Part shown: piece after piece, positions 1 to 7,948 of the stretch | Layout: each line of letters starts with the position of its first letter | Position numbering within the stretch: the first letter of the stretch is position 1 | Assembly (NCBI GenBank): GCA_020403245.1 | Contig: JADBYA010000026.1 | Location: 1-64,000 of the forward strand | DNA from: Flavobacterium sp. | GTDB taxonomy: Bacteria > Bacteroidota > Bacteroidia > Flavobacteriales > Flavobacteriaceae | DNA length: 64,000 bases | Reading direction: 5' to 3' | Made by a program: the position numbers and the translations under genes | The notes under the pieces: model-generated | Told to the model about the DNA's origin: nothing | Seen by the model: only the letters and a program-made list of their open reading frames with translations | The model's database searches: none

Positions 1-409
1 ATTTATTCTCATCTTTTATCATATTGCCATTAGCATCATACTCATAATCTGCGTTACCTGAGTTTATATCTTTAAACCCTTTAGGGTCATTTGTATTATC
101 GGTCACATTCACCAACTGATTTTTTAGGTTATCATCATAGTCATACACTAAATCATCAATTTCCATAAAACCATAAATGTTAGAATCAAAATCGCCATTG
201 CGTTTCAAACTCTGAATATTGCCGTTTTTGTCATAATCCATTTGTTCGTTATACATATTGGTAATGGGATTACTCAAAGCAGGTTTTTGATAAAATGAGT
301 TAATTAATCTATTCAAATTGTCATACTGATAGCCGTATTTTCGTATTACATTATCGGTACTGGTGCGCCAAAAGGTTTCGGAGAAAACAATTATATAAAA
401 ACGGAAGCT
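1..409 (-). pseudogene. Rhs/YD-repeat protein fragment
   Basis: The minus strand is open from 409 to the window edge and reads typical YD-repeat text, for example YGYQYDNLNRL, YDKNGNIQ and YEYDANGNMIKD. Rhs/YD proteins are large secreted or surface toxins. Upstream of residues SETFWRTS the resemblance stops, and a TAA codon lies at 410-412 with no start codon in between, so the 5' part of the gene is missing. The gene continues past position 1, so its 3' end cannot be judged. I infer a truncated remnant or silent cassette rather than an intact gene. The breakpoint is near 380-390. Confidence 0.75.
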
Positions 410-474
410 TTATTAGTATTTCTTTTTTCGTTAACCGAATTGCAAATGCTACGATTTTTGTTTTAATTTAAGTT

Positions 475-497
475 GGTACTCGTCACAGACGAGCACC
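475..497. repeat. Short hairpin repeat
   Basis: Ten-base arms (ggtactcgtc / gacgagcacc) with one mismatch surround a 3-base loop. It lies between the Rhs remnant and the broken small gene and is probably a REP-like intergenic element. No function is assigned. Confidence 0.4.
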
Positions 498-537
498 AGA
501 GGGGGAAAATCCACAAACAATTATTAATTCAAAAATC

Positions 538-737
538 ATGAGTTCAAATTCAGAAACAAGTTACGGAGCAAGAACGGTAACGCAGAAAAACTAGTAGCCA
601 CACTACTAAATTATAACGGCTACGTAGCCGTAAAACCAGAGTACAGCACAACGAGCTACAGTGCCCTGATCGCTGATATCAAAAATCAGAACAAAGAGGC
701 GCAGTTAAGAAATAGCAAATCTTTTTATATCAATTGA
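538..737 (+). pseudogene. Frameshifted fragment of a small gene
   Basis: An ATG at 538 opens MSSNSETSYGARTV and then runs into TAG. Shifting frame near 575 restores a coherent reading (NAEKLVATLLNYNGYVAV, then KPEYSTTSYSALIADI) that ends at TGA 735-737. The reading resembles the N-terminus of a small protein family common in Flavobacteriaceae, but I cannot name it. After about residue 55 the frame enters the antisense of the neighbouring oxidoreductase's 3' end, so the gene is both frameshifted and truncated. With the Rhs fragment it marks a decayed insertion or deletion site. Confidence 0.55.
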
Positions 738-1748
738 TTTATCCAAAGACTTTCCCTTTTCAATACAATCAAATAAATCCATCGCCATAGACGGTGCCAG
801 CATCACACCTCGTGTTCCAAGACCATTAAGAATATGCAGGTTTTTATAAATAGGGTGCGTTCCAATCAAAGGTCTTCTGTCTTTCACCGTAGGTCGAACA
901 CCAGCAAAATGTTCTACAATTTCAAAATCACAGGTTAGAATTTCTTTTATCCTGTCAAGAAGTTCTTGTTTGCCTTTATCGGTTAATGCGTCCGTTTTGT
1001 CTTCCCAATTATAAGTAGCGCCCACTTTAAAAAGATGATTTCCTAATGGGATAATAAAAACACTGGTATTGACAATCACATCAATATCCAATTCGGGTGC
1101 GCTAATGACAAACAATTCCCCTTTAGTACCATCAAGTGGTAAAGAGTTAAAAAACGGATTAGCATGCATCCCAAATCCTTCAGCAAAGACAATGTTCTTT
1201 GCTTTCACATTTTGATACTCCAAATGATCATCAAATAGTTCTAATTGACTATAATCAAAAGTGTTTTCTGCAAACAAATTCATTTGTTTTAAATACGCAT
1301 GATAATGAGTAAGCAAAACAACCGTGTCAACATAACCGGTTTGCAAAACTTCGCCATAGCCAAAAGGAGAATCAATAGCAGTAAACTTTTTATGGCTTAT
1401 AGTAGTAGAAAGAAACGGCGCTAAATTGGGTTTATCCGAAGCGGCAAACCAATTATTTTGTTCCTCTACAGAAAAGAACTTTCGGTAAACAGGTATTTTG
1501 AAATCAAATTGAATTTTAAGTTTTTTTTCAATACTCTCATAGAATCTATCGGCAATTTCAAGTTGCGCAGCAGCATTCCAAACTTCGCTAAACCGTTTCA
1601 AAATAACAGGATTATACAATCCACCAGCTATTTTGGTTGAGTTTTGAGAATAATTATCAAAAACCACAAACGATTTATTGTTTTGCAAAAGTGTTTCTGC
1701 AAAAGCAATACCCGCCAATCCGGAACCAACAATAATATAATCTAACAT
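705..1748 (-). CDS. FAD-dependent oxidoreductase (DAO family)
   Basis: A 347-residue flavoprotein. The N-terminus is a Rossmann FAD-binding fold with VGSGLAG at about residues 7-13 and an acidic/aromatic stretch (FVVFDN) at the end of beta-2. Near the C-terminus GVRPTVKDRRPLIGTHP and LNGLGTRGVMLAP match the second FAD-contacting region of D-amino-acid-oxidase-like (DAO, PF01266) enzymes such as glycine/sarcosine oxidases. The substrate cannot be read from the sequence. It lies downstream of gldN but is separated from it by a terminator, so it is probably its own transcript. Its 3' end abuts a gene fragment, meaning an old rearrangement stopped right at this gene. Confidence 0.8.
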   Translation of the reverse strand: MLDYIIVGSGLAGIAFAETLLQNNKSFVVFDNYSQNSTKIAGGLYNPVILKRFSEVWNAAAQLEIADRFYESIEKKLKIQFDFKIPVYRKFFSVEEQNNWFAASDKPNLAPFLSTTISHKKFTAIDSPFGYGEVLQTGYVDTVVLLTHYHAYLKQMNLFAENTFDYSQLELFDDHLEYQNVKAKNIVFAEGFGMHANPFFNSLPLDGTKGELFVISAPELDIDVIVNTSVFIIPLGNHLFKVGATYNWEDKTDALTDKGKQELLDRIKEILTCDFEIVEHFAGVRPTVKDRRPLIGTHPIYKNLHILNGLGTRGVMLAPSMAMDLFDCIEKGKSLDKSIDIKRFAIS

Positions 1749-1759
1749 AAGGGTAAACT

Positions 1760-1791
1760 AAAAAAAACTCCCACCTTAAAGGTGAGAGTTT
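1760..1791 (-). terminator. Terminator of the gldKLMN operon
   Basis: Reading the minus strand, a 13-bp stem (aaactctcacctt / aaggtgggagttt, one G-U pair) is followed by a run of T. It lies 24 bp past the gldN stop codon and just before the oxidoreductase start. Confidence 0.75.
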
Positions 1792-1814
1792 TATATTGTT
1801 TTAAGAAATATAGT

Positions 1815-2792
1815 TTAGTAATTCCACATATCAGACTCGAAACTACGTATTTTTTCTTTAACACGTTCCGATTCTAATAGTTGGTTTTGAGCATTATCTT
1901 TCATATAATCCTCAATTTTTCGATCACCATAAACATTCTCTTCTTTGTAAATCTGAGCGCTGAATCTGCGTGAATTTAACAAATGGTCAAAGGTAATAGA
2001 CATGGCAGAGTTTTTGTCATTAAAAGCCCTGGCATCGTGAAGAATATCGCGAACTGCTGGGAAATAAACCCAAAACAATTCAATAACATCTCCGTTATCT
2101 TTACCAATATCTCTTGCCTCTGGAGCAACAGGACAAATAGCTATCAAACGATATTTCAATTCTCCTTGTCGTTTGTCAAAATACCAAAATCCTTTTACTT
2201 TATACCCAGAAATATCTTGAGCACCCAATTCTCTTTTGTCGATATACTGAGGATCAAGTACTGCTGCCGGAGCAGAAGGAACAGTTTCGGTTACCCATGT
2301 TTTACCTTGCTTTACTTTACGTGTAGTAGGTTTTGGATAAAACTCATCATAATGATCGTTAATATAATCTTTACCAGCAGGGATTGTATCAACAAAAGTA
2401 AAGGATGAACCCATATCCTTAAATGATTTTTTGGTATTAAAATAATCATCAGAATAAACTTCAGTAATAGCACCACTCTTAATGTTTTTTAGCAAAACAT
2501 CAAACAATGATCTTCTTTCTTTTCCAACAAATGCGGTATCAACCGGATAATACAAAGGAAAATTAATTCTTTCATCAATATCAATCAACTCCCATACCGT
2601 TTTACCCATCAAAATATCCCTATCATGAACATATCCATAAGGCAATGGCTTGTCATTATCAGAAATTAATTGCGCATCTGATTTTTTACCAATCTCAGCG
2701 GGAGTTTTGGCATTAAGCAAATTAGTTTGAGCAATAGTACTAAAGCTCATAGCTAATGCTACCGGGACGAATAAAAGATTTTTAATTTTCAT
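1815..2792 (-). CDS. gldN: Gliding motility / T9SS protein GldN
   Basis: A 325-residue secreted protein with a signal peptide (MKIKNLLFVPVALAMSFSTIAQ, cleaved after about residue 22). The body matches the GldN/PorN family, including the WELIDIDERINFPLYYP segment and the repeated tyrosine-rich stretches. In the type IX secretion system PorN pairs with PorK to form the periplasmic ring under the outer membrane, and in flavobacteria it is needed for gliding and for secretion of adhesins. It is the last gene of gldK-L-M-N, 43 bp after gldM and followed by a strong terminator. Length is typical of the family. Confidence 0.95.
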   Translation of the reverse strand: MKIKNLLFVPVALAMSFSTIAQTNLLNAKTPAEIGKKSDAQLISDNDKPLPYGYVHDRDILMGKTVWELIDIDERINFPLYYPVDTAFVGKERRSLFDVLLKNIKSGAITEVYSDDYFNTKKSFKDMGSSFTFVDTIPAGKDYINDHYDEFYPKPTTRKVKQGKTWVTETVPSAPAAVLDPQYIDKRELGAQDISGYKVKGFWYFDKRQGELKYRLIAICPVAPEARDIGKDNGDVIELFWVYFPAVRDILHDARAFNDKNSAMSITFDHLLNSRRFSAQIYKEENVYGDRKIEDYMKDNAQNQLLESERVKEKIRSFESDMWNY

Positions 2793-2835
2793 AATTTGTA
2801 GTTTAAGTTATAGTAGGTATTGATAACTCAATTCA

Positions 2836-4377
2836 TTATTGTATTTCATATACAACCGGAGCTGCATCTTTTGTTATTACATTAGCGCCACCAACAATCT
2901 TAGTTTTAATTTCTGAAATAGTAATCTGATCACCTCTTGTTGCTCTTGCTAAAGCAGCTTTACATTGTCCGTTTACTCTATCTCCATTAACAATAATAGC
3001 CGGTTGACCTGGAACTTTAAATGTAAAACGTGTAACTTGGAAAGTTAAATCATATAAGAAATCATTTAACTCTGCAGTAACTTGAGATACTTCTAAACGT
3101 GATTTAGCACCTTTCAAAACACCAACTTGCTTTCCTATTGCACCAGCTGGAGCAGGAATATTTTTAATTCTAAATACTTTTTTATCAACAGCAGATTTAC
3201 CATCAGCCATTTTACCGGTAACAGAAACGATTACTTCAGTACCTGAACCTGGGTTTAAGTTGTATTTACCCCCTTTGCCTGATTTGGTTAAACCAGTGGC
3301 TGAAGCAGTCACATCGCTATCAGGAATACCAGCAAATGATATCGTCATAGGATTTTCTAAACCTCTATAAACCACATTCATTTTATCTGCTGAAATGTTA
3401 GCAGAATTAGGACGAGGAACCACTACATATTTCCCTTCAAATTTCAACGGCACTGGTTTTCCGTCTTCCATAAAAGAGAACGTACCGTTAATCGTTTTTT
3501 CTCCAACACCACCAGCAGTCATCGAGATAACGGCTTGACCATTTTCAATTTTACCTGGACCAGAAAAACTAGTAGGTACCGTATTTGCGTCGTATTTACC
3601 CAATACCACTTTCCCTTTTACAGTCTCGCCTTCAAAGAAAACATTCTTATCTAAAACCACCATGGCTTGGAAATTTTTCAAAGAAGCAGCTTGTGCAATA
3701 GTATTTCCGATTAGTGCATTGTAAATGTCTTGTTCGGTGGCATGAACATCATTCTCCATACTAGTTAATTTTGCAATAGAAGCAACTGCTGGAAATCCTT
3801 CAAAATGGTATGATAAGTATTTTTTAGAAACACCCTCCTTGTCTTTAACATTCGCTAAATTAAATTTAGTTTTAATATTATTGATGATTGGTTGGTACTT
3901 AACATCGTTACCAAATACAGCGATTATTTCTTTTTTGTAATTTTCAATCTTAGCAATAATTTCGTTTCCTTTAGCGGAATAGCCATCACCTTTGAACCAA
4001 TTTTCATCGATGTATGCGCCCTTATCCATTGCCTCATAGGGTAATTTGCCATCTTTACCTCGCTCAAATTCCTTAGCAACATCTGATTTTAAAGACCCTA
4101 AATAAACATAAAGTTTTTTTGAAATTGCTTGAACCTGGTTTGCTTTGTCTAAAGGAGCTTTAAAACGAGTAGGATCATCGCTTGCTTTTTGTTCCAAAGT
4201 AGTCAATAAACTTTTATTATATTCTTCTGAAAATTTATTTACGCCTTCAAATTTTTCGTTCATTAAACCGAACGCGGTCAATACTTCTTTTGACATATTT
4301 AATGCCAACATTGCGATGAAAACCAAGTACATCAGGTTAATCATCTTCTGTCTAGGGGTTAATTTTCCTCCTGCCAT
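2836..4377 (-). CDS. gldM: Gliding motility / T9SS motor protein GldM
   Basis: A 513-residue inner-membrane protein. It starts MAGGKLTPRQKMINLMYLVFIAMLALNMSKEVL, and this single N-terminal transmembrane helix (about residues 13-35) is the one that packs into the GldL helices. The long remainder is periplasmic and built of consecutive helical and beta domains. GldL and GldM form the proton-driven rotary motor of the type IX secretion system; GldM spans the periplasm to the GldK/GldN ring. The gene lies between gldL (55 bp upstream) and gldN (43 bp downstream). Length and start match the family. Confidence 0.96.
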   Translation of the reverse strand: MAGGKLTPRQKMINLMYLVFIAMLALNMSKEVLTAFGLMNEKFEGVNKFSEEYNKSLLTTLEQKASDDPTRFKAPLDKANQVQAISKKLYVYLGSLKSDVAKEFERGKDGKLPYEAMDKGAYIDENWFKGDGYSAKGNEIIAKIENYKKEIIAVFGNDVKYQPIINNIKTKFNLANVKDKEGVSKKYLSYHFEGFPAVASIAKLTSMENDVHATEQDIYNALIGNTIAQAASLKNFQAMVVLDKNVFFEGETVKGKVVLGKYDANTVPTSFSGPGKIENGQAVISMTAGGVGEKTINGTFSFMEDGKPVPLKFEGKYVVVPRPNSANISADKMNVVYRGLENPMTISFAGIPDSDVTASATGLTKSGKGGKYNLNPGSGTEVIVSVTGKMADGKSAVDKKVFRIKNIPAPAGAIGKQVGVLKGAKSRLEVSQVTAELNDFLYDLTFQVTRFTFKVPGQPAIIVNGDRVNGQCKAALARATRGDQITISEIKTKIVGGANVITKDAAPVVYEIQ

Positions 4378-4432
4378 TTTTTCTAATTAGTTTAAATTAT
4401 TATTTTTTTAAAATATATAGTTATAAAACTAA

Positions 4433-5065
4433 TTATCCTTTGTTACTCATTGCAGAAAGCATTCCACCATATACATTATTCAATGTAGAAAGGTTGGAAG
4501 TCAGACTTTGCATTTGATCTTTTAATTTTAAATTGTTTTCAGCAACCTCATTGTTAATTTGTGCGCTTCTTTCTGCGCTTTGCACTTGAACTTGATATAA
4601 ACCATTCAATGTTTCTAATTGAGAAGCTGCTTTTGTCATTTCTTCAGCATATTTTTTTGTTGAAGCAACCGAATCTACTGTTGGGGAAATTGCCTTAGCA
4701 GCACCTTCAAAATTCTTGATGCTATTTCCTAAACTTGCCATTAATTCTCCATCAATTTTAGCTTCTTTCAACATAGCATCTAGTTTTTGTGACAATAAAC
4801 CTTGAGCATCTTTAGGGTCTTCTTTTTTTTCTTTTTCTTTGGCTTGACCACCTGCTAATTCCGGATAAACCAATGACCAATCTAGTTCGGTGTCTGGAGC
4901 ATCAAAAGCCGATAAAGCAAAAATAAATGCCTCTGTTAGAAGTCCAATGATTAGTAATGCACTAGCAAATGGCCAGTGTTGTATTTTGAATAATGCTCCT
5001 ACGATTACAACTGCCGCTCCCATACCGTAAGCGAAATTCATTGTTTTTTTGCTTAATAATGCCAT
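4433..5065 (-). CDS. gldL: Gliding motility / T9SS motor protein GldL
   Basis: A 210-residue inner-membrane protein. Two adjacent transmembrane helices occupy about residues 10-30 and 33-53; the second carries the acidic residue (LLTEAFIFAL, Glu near 45) matching the conserved glutamate thought to carry protons in the GldLM motor. The cytoplasmic remainder is charged and largely helical, ending in a coiled-coil-like stretch. Five GldL subunits surround a GldM pair in known structures. Encoded between gldK (59 bp upstream) and gldM, in one minus-strand operon. Confidence 0.95.
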   Translation of the reverse strand: MALLSKKTMNFAYGMGAAVVIVGALFKIQHWPFASALLIIGLLTEAFIFALSAFDAPDTELDWSLVYPELAGGQAKEKEKKEDPKDAQGLLSQKLDAMLKEAKIDGELMASLGNSIKNFEGAAKAISPTVDSVASTKKYAEEMTKAASQLETLNGLYQVQVQSAERSAQINNEVAENNLKLKDQMQSLTSNLSTLNNVYGGMLSAMSNKG

Positions 5066-5124
5066 AATAATAAAAATTTTAGTTAGTTAGTTAAGTTTTA
5101 AATATAATTAAGTTTAGTTTTAAA

Positions 5125-6534
5125 TTACTTTCTTGGTGCTTTTCCGTTTTTAGTTACTTGAGTTCCCATGTAATCTTGAACCGTTCTGAAACCTATGTAA
5201 CTTCTAGCGGTATCGGCGTATTCAAAATCTCTAGTTGCATTTTGCATGAAATAAGCAACATCTTTCCACGAACCTCCACGAACAACTTTTCTCATGTTTT
5301 TATTGTCGGAAACAGTAGGGTTCATGGAAGAAACAAATTCGTATGCAGCAGCATCATAGGAAGAGTCTGTCCATTCTGATACGTTTCCTGACATATTATA
5401 TAAGTTGTAACCATTTGGTTCGAATGATTTAGCTTCTACTGTATATAGAGATTGGTCAGCTGCATAATCACCACGATTGGGTTTGAAATTGGCTAAGAAA
5501 CATCCTCTGTCATTTTTTGCATATGGCCCACCCCATGGGTAAGTAGCAGATTCTAATCCTCCTCTTGCAGCATATTCCCATTCTGCTTCTGTAGGTAATC
5601 TGAAGGTATTAATTAAATCTTGTTTCTTCTTTTTGGATTTGATGTATGCGTTTTTATTTAATGTTCTCCATGCACAAAAAGCTTTAGCTTGTTTCCAATT
5701 TACGCCAACTACAGGATATTCCCCATAAGCTTGATGCCAAAAATAATCGTTATGCATTGGCTCATTGTATGAATAAGAAAAATCTTTGATCCAAACTGTA
5801 GTATCTGGATAAATTTCTAGTTGTTCTGTTTTAATAAAAGAACTTCTTTTTCCAACTTTAGCTTTTGCAGCAGCTTGAATGTCCATCCAAGAGTATCTGA
5901 ACTTTAATTTTCTTGCGTCTATAGTTCTTAAACCGTTGAAAGATTCTGCAACTGGTAAATACATACTATCCATCACTTCTGAATAATATTCATCTGGATA
6001 TTTACTAGTCTCTTTTATAAGTTTAACTTTCCTATTCAATCTTCTTCCTGCGAAAGGATCGTCATCAGTTCCGACACTATAGTAATTCTCATACATATAC
6101 TTGTCATAAGGAGTCATTTTTGCCGGGTCGGAATCATTGAAAGCAAAATCACCAATACTTCCGGCATTTTTACCTCCTTTACCTCCAGAGCCAGCAGTTT
6201 GACCAACTTCATCTGCAAGTATTGCCAAACGTACTCTAATTGTGGAATCTTTAACCCATTCCACAAATTGACGGTATTCACTATTTGTGATTTCAGTTTC
6301 ATCCATATAAAATGCTCTGACTGTCACTGTTTTTGTAGGTGCATCTTGAATATTAGCTAAATCATCATCTGATTTACCCATAATGAATGCTCCTCCTGGG
6401 ATTAATGACATCCCAAAAGGTTTCTCAGGATTCCATTTTTTCCCTTTAACTCCTACTAACTCACCTTTGTCGCTCGATCGACCACAGCTTGTTAATAAAG
6501 CTAAAACTGATGCGAATGCAATGAACTTCTTCAT
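5125..6534 (-). CDS. gldK: Gliding motility / T9SS lipoprotein GldK
   Basis: A 469-residue outer-membrane lipoprotein. The N-terminus MKKFIAFASVLALLTSCGRSS ends in a lipobox with Cys at residue 17. The body is a formylglycine-generating-enzyme (SUMF1/FGE-sulfatase) fold, visible as GGAFIMGKSDDD, FRLPTEAEWEYAARGG, GNVSEWT and VVRGGSW. In GldK/PorK this fold is structural rather than enzymatic, forming the periplasmic ring with GldN. It is the first gene of the operon, with 260 bp of A/T-rich leader upstream holding a probable promoter. Length agrees with the family. Confidence 0.95.
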   Translation of the reverse strand: MKKFIAFASVLALLTSCGRSSDKGELVGVKGKKWNPEKPFGMSLIPGGAFIMGKSDDDLANIQDAPTKTVTVRAFYMDETEITNSEYRQFVEWVKDSTIRVRLAILADEVGQTAGSGGKGGKNAGSIGDFAFNDSDPAKMTPYDKYMYENYYSVGTDDDPFAGRRLNRKVKLIKETSKYPDEYYSEVMDSMYLPVAESFNGLRTIDARKLKFRYSWMDIQAAAKAKVGKRSSFIKTEQLEIYPDTTVWIKDFSYSYNEPMHNDYFWHQAYGEYPVVGVNWKQAKAFCAWRTLNKNAYIKSKKKKQDLINTFRLPTEAEWEYAARGGLESATYPWGGPYAKNDRGCFLANFKPNRGDYAADQSLYTVEAKSFEPNGYNLYNMSGNVSEWTDSSYDAAAYEFVSSMNPTVSDNKNMRKVVRGGSWKDVAYFMQNATRDFEYADTARSYIGFRTVQDYMGTQVTKNGKAPRK

Positions 6535-6656
6535 ATATATTGGGGTTATTTTAATACTCTATTTTAAGGCCGTAAACCTATTTATTATTTTTCAAAAAAG
6601 CAATTAAATAATATTAAATTTTAATTTATGTAATCTTCATTTATTAATTGACTTTT

Positions 6657-6684
6657 CAAAAGTAGAACAAAAAAAGGAAACAAA
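6657..6684 (-). promoter_or_regulatory. Probable promoter of gldKLMN
   Basis: On the minus strand a TACTTTTG box (6657-6664) matches the Bacteroidetes -7 consensus TAnnTTTG. A TTTG lies about 16 bp upstream (6681-6684). Spacing is slightly short. It sits about 120 bp upstream of gldK; the rest of the 260-bp gap is A/T-rich without other recognisable features. Confidence 0.45.
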
Positions 6685-6793
6685 AAAATATTTTATCGAT
6701 AAAATGCACTTTAAAGCCGTTTAAATGCATTTTTGGTGCTTTTTTGTAGTCTTTAATTTATAAAAATTACAAATTTGTTTTTAAATTTTATAA

Positions 6794-7945
6794 TTAAATG
6801 CTGTTTTTTCGTTTAGCTTTCCACCATCTTTCAGGAATTTCCTGATTACATGCTGTTAAATATTCATCATTTGAACAAGGTAATAACGTGTTTTTTTTTA
6901 GTTTATTGTGTTGCCCTTCAAAAATATTAATTTCTATCCACCATCTATCTGTTTTATTACTCTTGTAGAATATCAATTCTTCTGTTTCTAACGGAACGAT
7001 ATACTTTAAATAATTCTCTTTGGAACCAAAAGGATACTCATTGGATCGATAATTTACCCCTTCAATAAAATACCAAATAACTTGGGCAATAAGCACTGAT
7101 TCTTCTTTGTTGTTGTTATGATGAAACAATCCTAACGAACTGACTTTATCACTAATTCCAGCATATCTTGATAAACTACAAATTTCCTTTCCGTCAAATC
7201 CATTCGGAGTAAAGTTAATACTATTTCCTGAACAAGAAGACTTTACGGCATTTAAATCAATGCTGACAATATCGGCGTCTCTTAATACTGGTTCAGATAA
7301 TTCAATATTTGTAGCAATTTCACCTAATCTATAAGCATCAAAATATAATTTTTCTATTAAATCTATTTCCTCTTGTGAATTATAATAGGTTTGATATCCT
7401 ATATTACTATAATTGAAAAGATTGTTGGGTTCGTCTAAAATTATTTTGGACAAATAGGAATTTGATGTAATCGCTTCATCCTGCTTTCCAAAATCAAACT
7501 TACTATCAATAGCAACCAAATTGACCATTTGTTCCATAGAATCGTATGCTCTATATAAAGGATAGGTTAAATCTTGACTTCCACCTATTATTATAGGTAT
7601 AATGCCTTTTTTTATTAATTTGGAAGCTACTTTCTGCAAAGCAAAATAAGTGTCCGCTAATGAATTTCCTGGGAGAATATCTCCTAAATCGGAAATGGAA
7701 CTGTGCCAATTACCCGGGAATAAACCATATAATTCTTTACGAATAGCATTTAAGTCCACTGCTTCAAATGCTTTTAAATCGCCACGATTTTCTAAAACAC
7801 CAATAATCGCAATGGTAACTTGATCAATGTCTGGAAAGTCATTATCCGTATGAAAAGCTACTTTACTTCCCAAATGTTGCGAAGAAAGCCCTTTTATATA
7901 TTGAATAATTTCGTTATCAACTGGTGATAGAAAATCAAATTCCAT
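6794..7945 (-). CDS. Arginase/formimidoylglutamase-fold protein, metal site degenerate
   Basis: A 383-residue protein of the arginase/agmatinase/formimidoylglutamase fold. The three metal-ligand motifs of active family members are recognisable by position but altered: GGDH appears as GGSQD (121-125), DAHxD as DSKFD (147-151), and SxDxD as SIDLN (228-232). At least two histidines and one aspartate that bind the Mn pair are replaced, so hydrolase activity is doubtful and a structural or binding role is more likely. It ends just before topA begins on the same strand (3-bp gap) and precedes the gldKLMN operon. The fold call is firm; the function is unknown. Confidence 0.75.
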   Translation of the reverse strand: MEFDFLSPVDNEIIQYIKGLSSQHLGSKVAFHTDNDFPDIDQVTIAIIGVLENRGDLKAFEAVDLNAIRKELYGLFPGNWHSSISDLGDILPGNSLADTYFALQKVASKLIKKGIIPIIIGGSQDLTYPLYRAYDSMEQMVNLVAIDSKFDFGKQDEAITSNSYLSKIILDEPNNLFNYSNIGYQTYYNSQEEIDLIEKLYFDAYRLGEIATNIELSEPVLRDADIVSIDLNAVKSSCSGNSINFTPNGFDGKEICSLSRYAGISDKVSSLGLFHHNNNKEESVLIAQVIWYFIEGVNYRSNEYPFGSKENYLKYIVPLETEELIFYKSNKTDRWWIEINIFEGQHNKLKKNTLLPCSNDEYLTACNQEIPERWWKAKRKNSI

Positions 7946-7948
7946 AGT

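Noticed and set aside
5125..6534. GldK as an active formylglycine-generating enzyme
   Set aside because: The fold is shared, but lipoprotein signal and operon context identify the structural T9SS ring protein.
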